A DNA stretch of 64,000 bases, taken from positions 1,674,001 through 1,738,000 of the forward strand of contig NZ_AP018680.1 of the NCBI RefSeq assembly GCF_002218025.2, in the 5' to 3' direction. The translations under genes were made by a program, and so were the position numbers. The stretch comes from Vibrio casei. Its GTDB lineage: Bacteria; Pseudomonadota; Gammaproteobacteria; Enterobacterales; Vibrionaceae. The notes below the pieces were generated by a model. It did not search any database and was not told the DNA's origin. It saw nothing but the letters and a program-made list of their open reading frames with translations. This document shows, one piece after another, positions 63,407-64,000 of the stretch (positions within the stretch are counted from its first letter, which is position 1; every line of letters starts with the position of its first letter).

Positions 63407-64000
63407 TTAACCACGAGCTACATCGAGAGAAGCTGGATCATTCACCGCTTGTGCACTCAAGGCTTTTACAATACGTTTTGTCAAACCAGTTAATACTTTA
63501 CCCGGTCCAAACTCTAGTAAGTTTTCTACGCCTTGATCATGCATCACAACCACGCCTTCAGTCCAACGAACTGGGCTATATAATTGACGAACAAGCGCAT
63601 CTTTAATCTTCGCAGGATCGGTTTCTGCAATCACATCTACGTTATTAATTACAGGTACGACCGGTGCGTTAAATTCGATATCCGCTAGTGCTTCAGCAAG
63701 TTTATCCGCGGCGGGTTTCATCAGCGCACAATGTGAAGGTACAGAAACCGGTAAATGCAATGCACGCTTAGCACCTGCTGCCTTACAAAGCTCACCTGCG
63801 CGCTCAACAGCCGCTTTATTACCTGCGATAACAACTTGCCCAGGTGAATTAAAGTTTACAGGCGAAACTACTTCACCTTGTGCAGCTTCTTCACAAGCTT
63901 TTGCAATAGCATCATCATCTAAACCAATGATGGCATACATCGCGCCAACACCAGCAGGAACGGCCTGCTGCATAAGTTCACCACGTAGTGCTACTAGCTT
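63407..64000 (-). CDS. fabD: FabD, malonyl-CoA:ACP transacylase (partial, N-terminus off the right edge)
   Basis: FabD transfers malonyl from CoA to ACP. The 197 visible C-terminal codons (ALRGELMQQAVPAGVGAMYA onward) contain VNFNSPGQVVIAG, the catalytic His in PVSVPSHCALM and the late FGPGKVLTGLTKR. The nucleophile GHSLGE and about 110 N-terminal residues lie beyond the window. The frame is open through the edge, so the internal ATG at 63971-63973 is not the start. It is upstream of fabG in the standard fab order. Confidence 0.96.
   Translation of the reverse strand, partial: KLVALRGELMQQAVPAGVGAMYAIIGLDDDAIAKACEEAAQGEVVSPVNFNSPGQVVIAGNKAAVERAGELCKAAGAKRALHLPVSVPSHCALMKPAADKLAEALADIEFNAPVVPVINNVDVIAETDPAKIKDALVRQLYSPVRWTEGVVVMHDQGVENLLEFGPGKVLTGLTKRIVKALSAQAVNDPASLDVARG

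Overview
The window is an ordinary chromosomal segment of a gammaproteobacterium, almost certainly a member of the Vibrionaceae. The reasons are moderate AT-richness (about 40% GC by eye), gene families typical of the group (a VicH-type H-NS protein, Gsk, an OmpU/OmpC-like porin, MiaE, a sodium-coupled NSS transporter with its MetS subunit), and gene blocks in the order I recall for Vibrio. I saw no tRNA, rRNA, insertion sequence, prophage or CRISPR array. The species cannot be named from this sequence.

Layout. 1-5803 (minus): histidine biosynthesis operon hisL-G-D-C-B-H-A, running off the left edge inside hisA, with a complete leader-peptide attenuator. 6047-8017 (minus): an NhaC-superfamily transporter preceded by what reads as a full lysine riboswitch, so it is better called a lysine transporter (LysW type) than a generic Na+/H+ antiporter. 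8373-12059: hns/vicH, gsk, a DUF2057 gene and a porin. 12643-16371 (plus): LexA-boxed dinG, a TSUP permease, priC and ybaM. 16458-17926: htpX and a 50-residue small protein gene. 18009-23228: biotin genes bioB-F-C-D (minus) and bioA (plus) around a probable BirA operator. 23367-23981: a RimK-type protease-domain protein. 24161-31553 (minus): lrp, ftsK, lolA, rarA, serS; ald lies divergently at 31708. 32870-36199 (minus): a Methyltransf_32 protein, cysB and an AraC regulator; divergent from the latter is a yiaW-yiaV-like membrane/HlyD pair. 38006-45311: miaE, topA, yciN, focA with an FNR-like box, sohB, yciK. 45425-48381: mlc divergent from pykA, with a CRP-like site between them.

The least conserved-looking part is 48497-54549: a T6SS-type FHA protein whose FHA signature residues are altered and which has no T6SS genes beside it, a YjjU-like patatin, a 29-residue predicted membrane peptide, an NSS transporter with its tiny MetS subunit, a small outer-membrane protein and an RDD protein. 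From 54554 to the right edge (minus) comes ptsG and then the conserved block fabD(partial)-fabG-acpP-fabF-pabC-mltG-tmk-holB-tatD.

Functional links: Mlc (45425-46639) is the expected glucose repressor of ptsG (54554-56173) and is encoded beside the glycolytic gene pykA. Lysine is probably sensed by RNA, histidine by ribosome stalling, biotin by BirA, DNA damage by LexA and oxygen by FNR. I did not find a clearly new multi-gene system. The best candidates for undescribed biology are the FHA/patatin/small-membrane-peptide neighbourhood, the 50-residue protein at 17774 and the dyad/direct-repeat leader of the NSS transporter.
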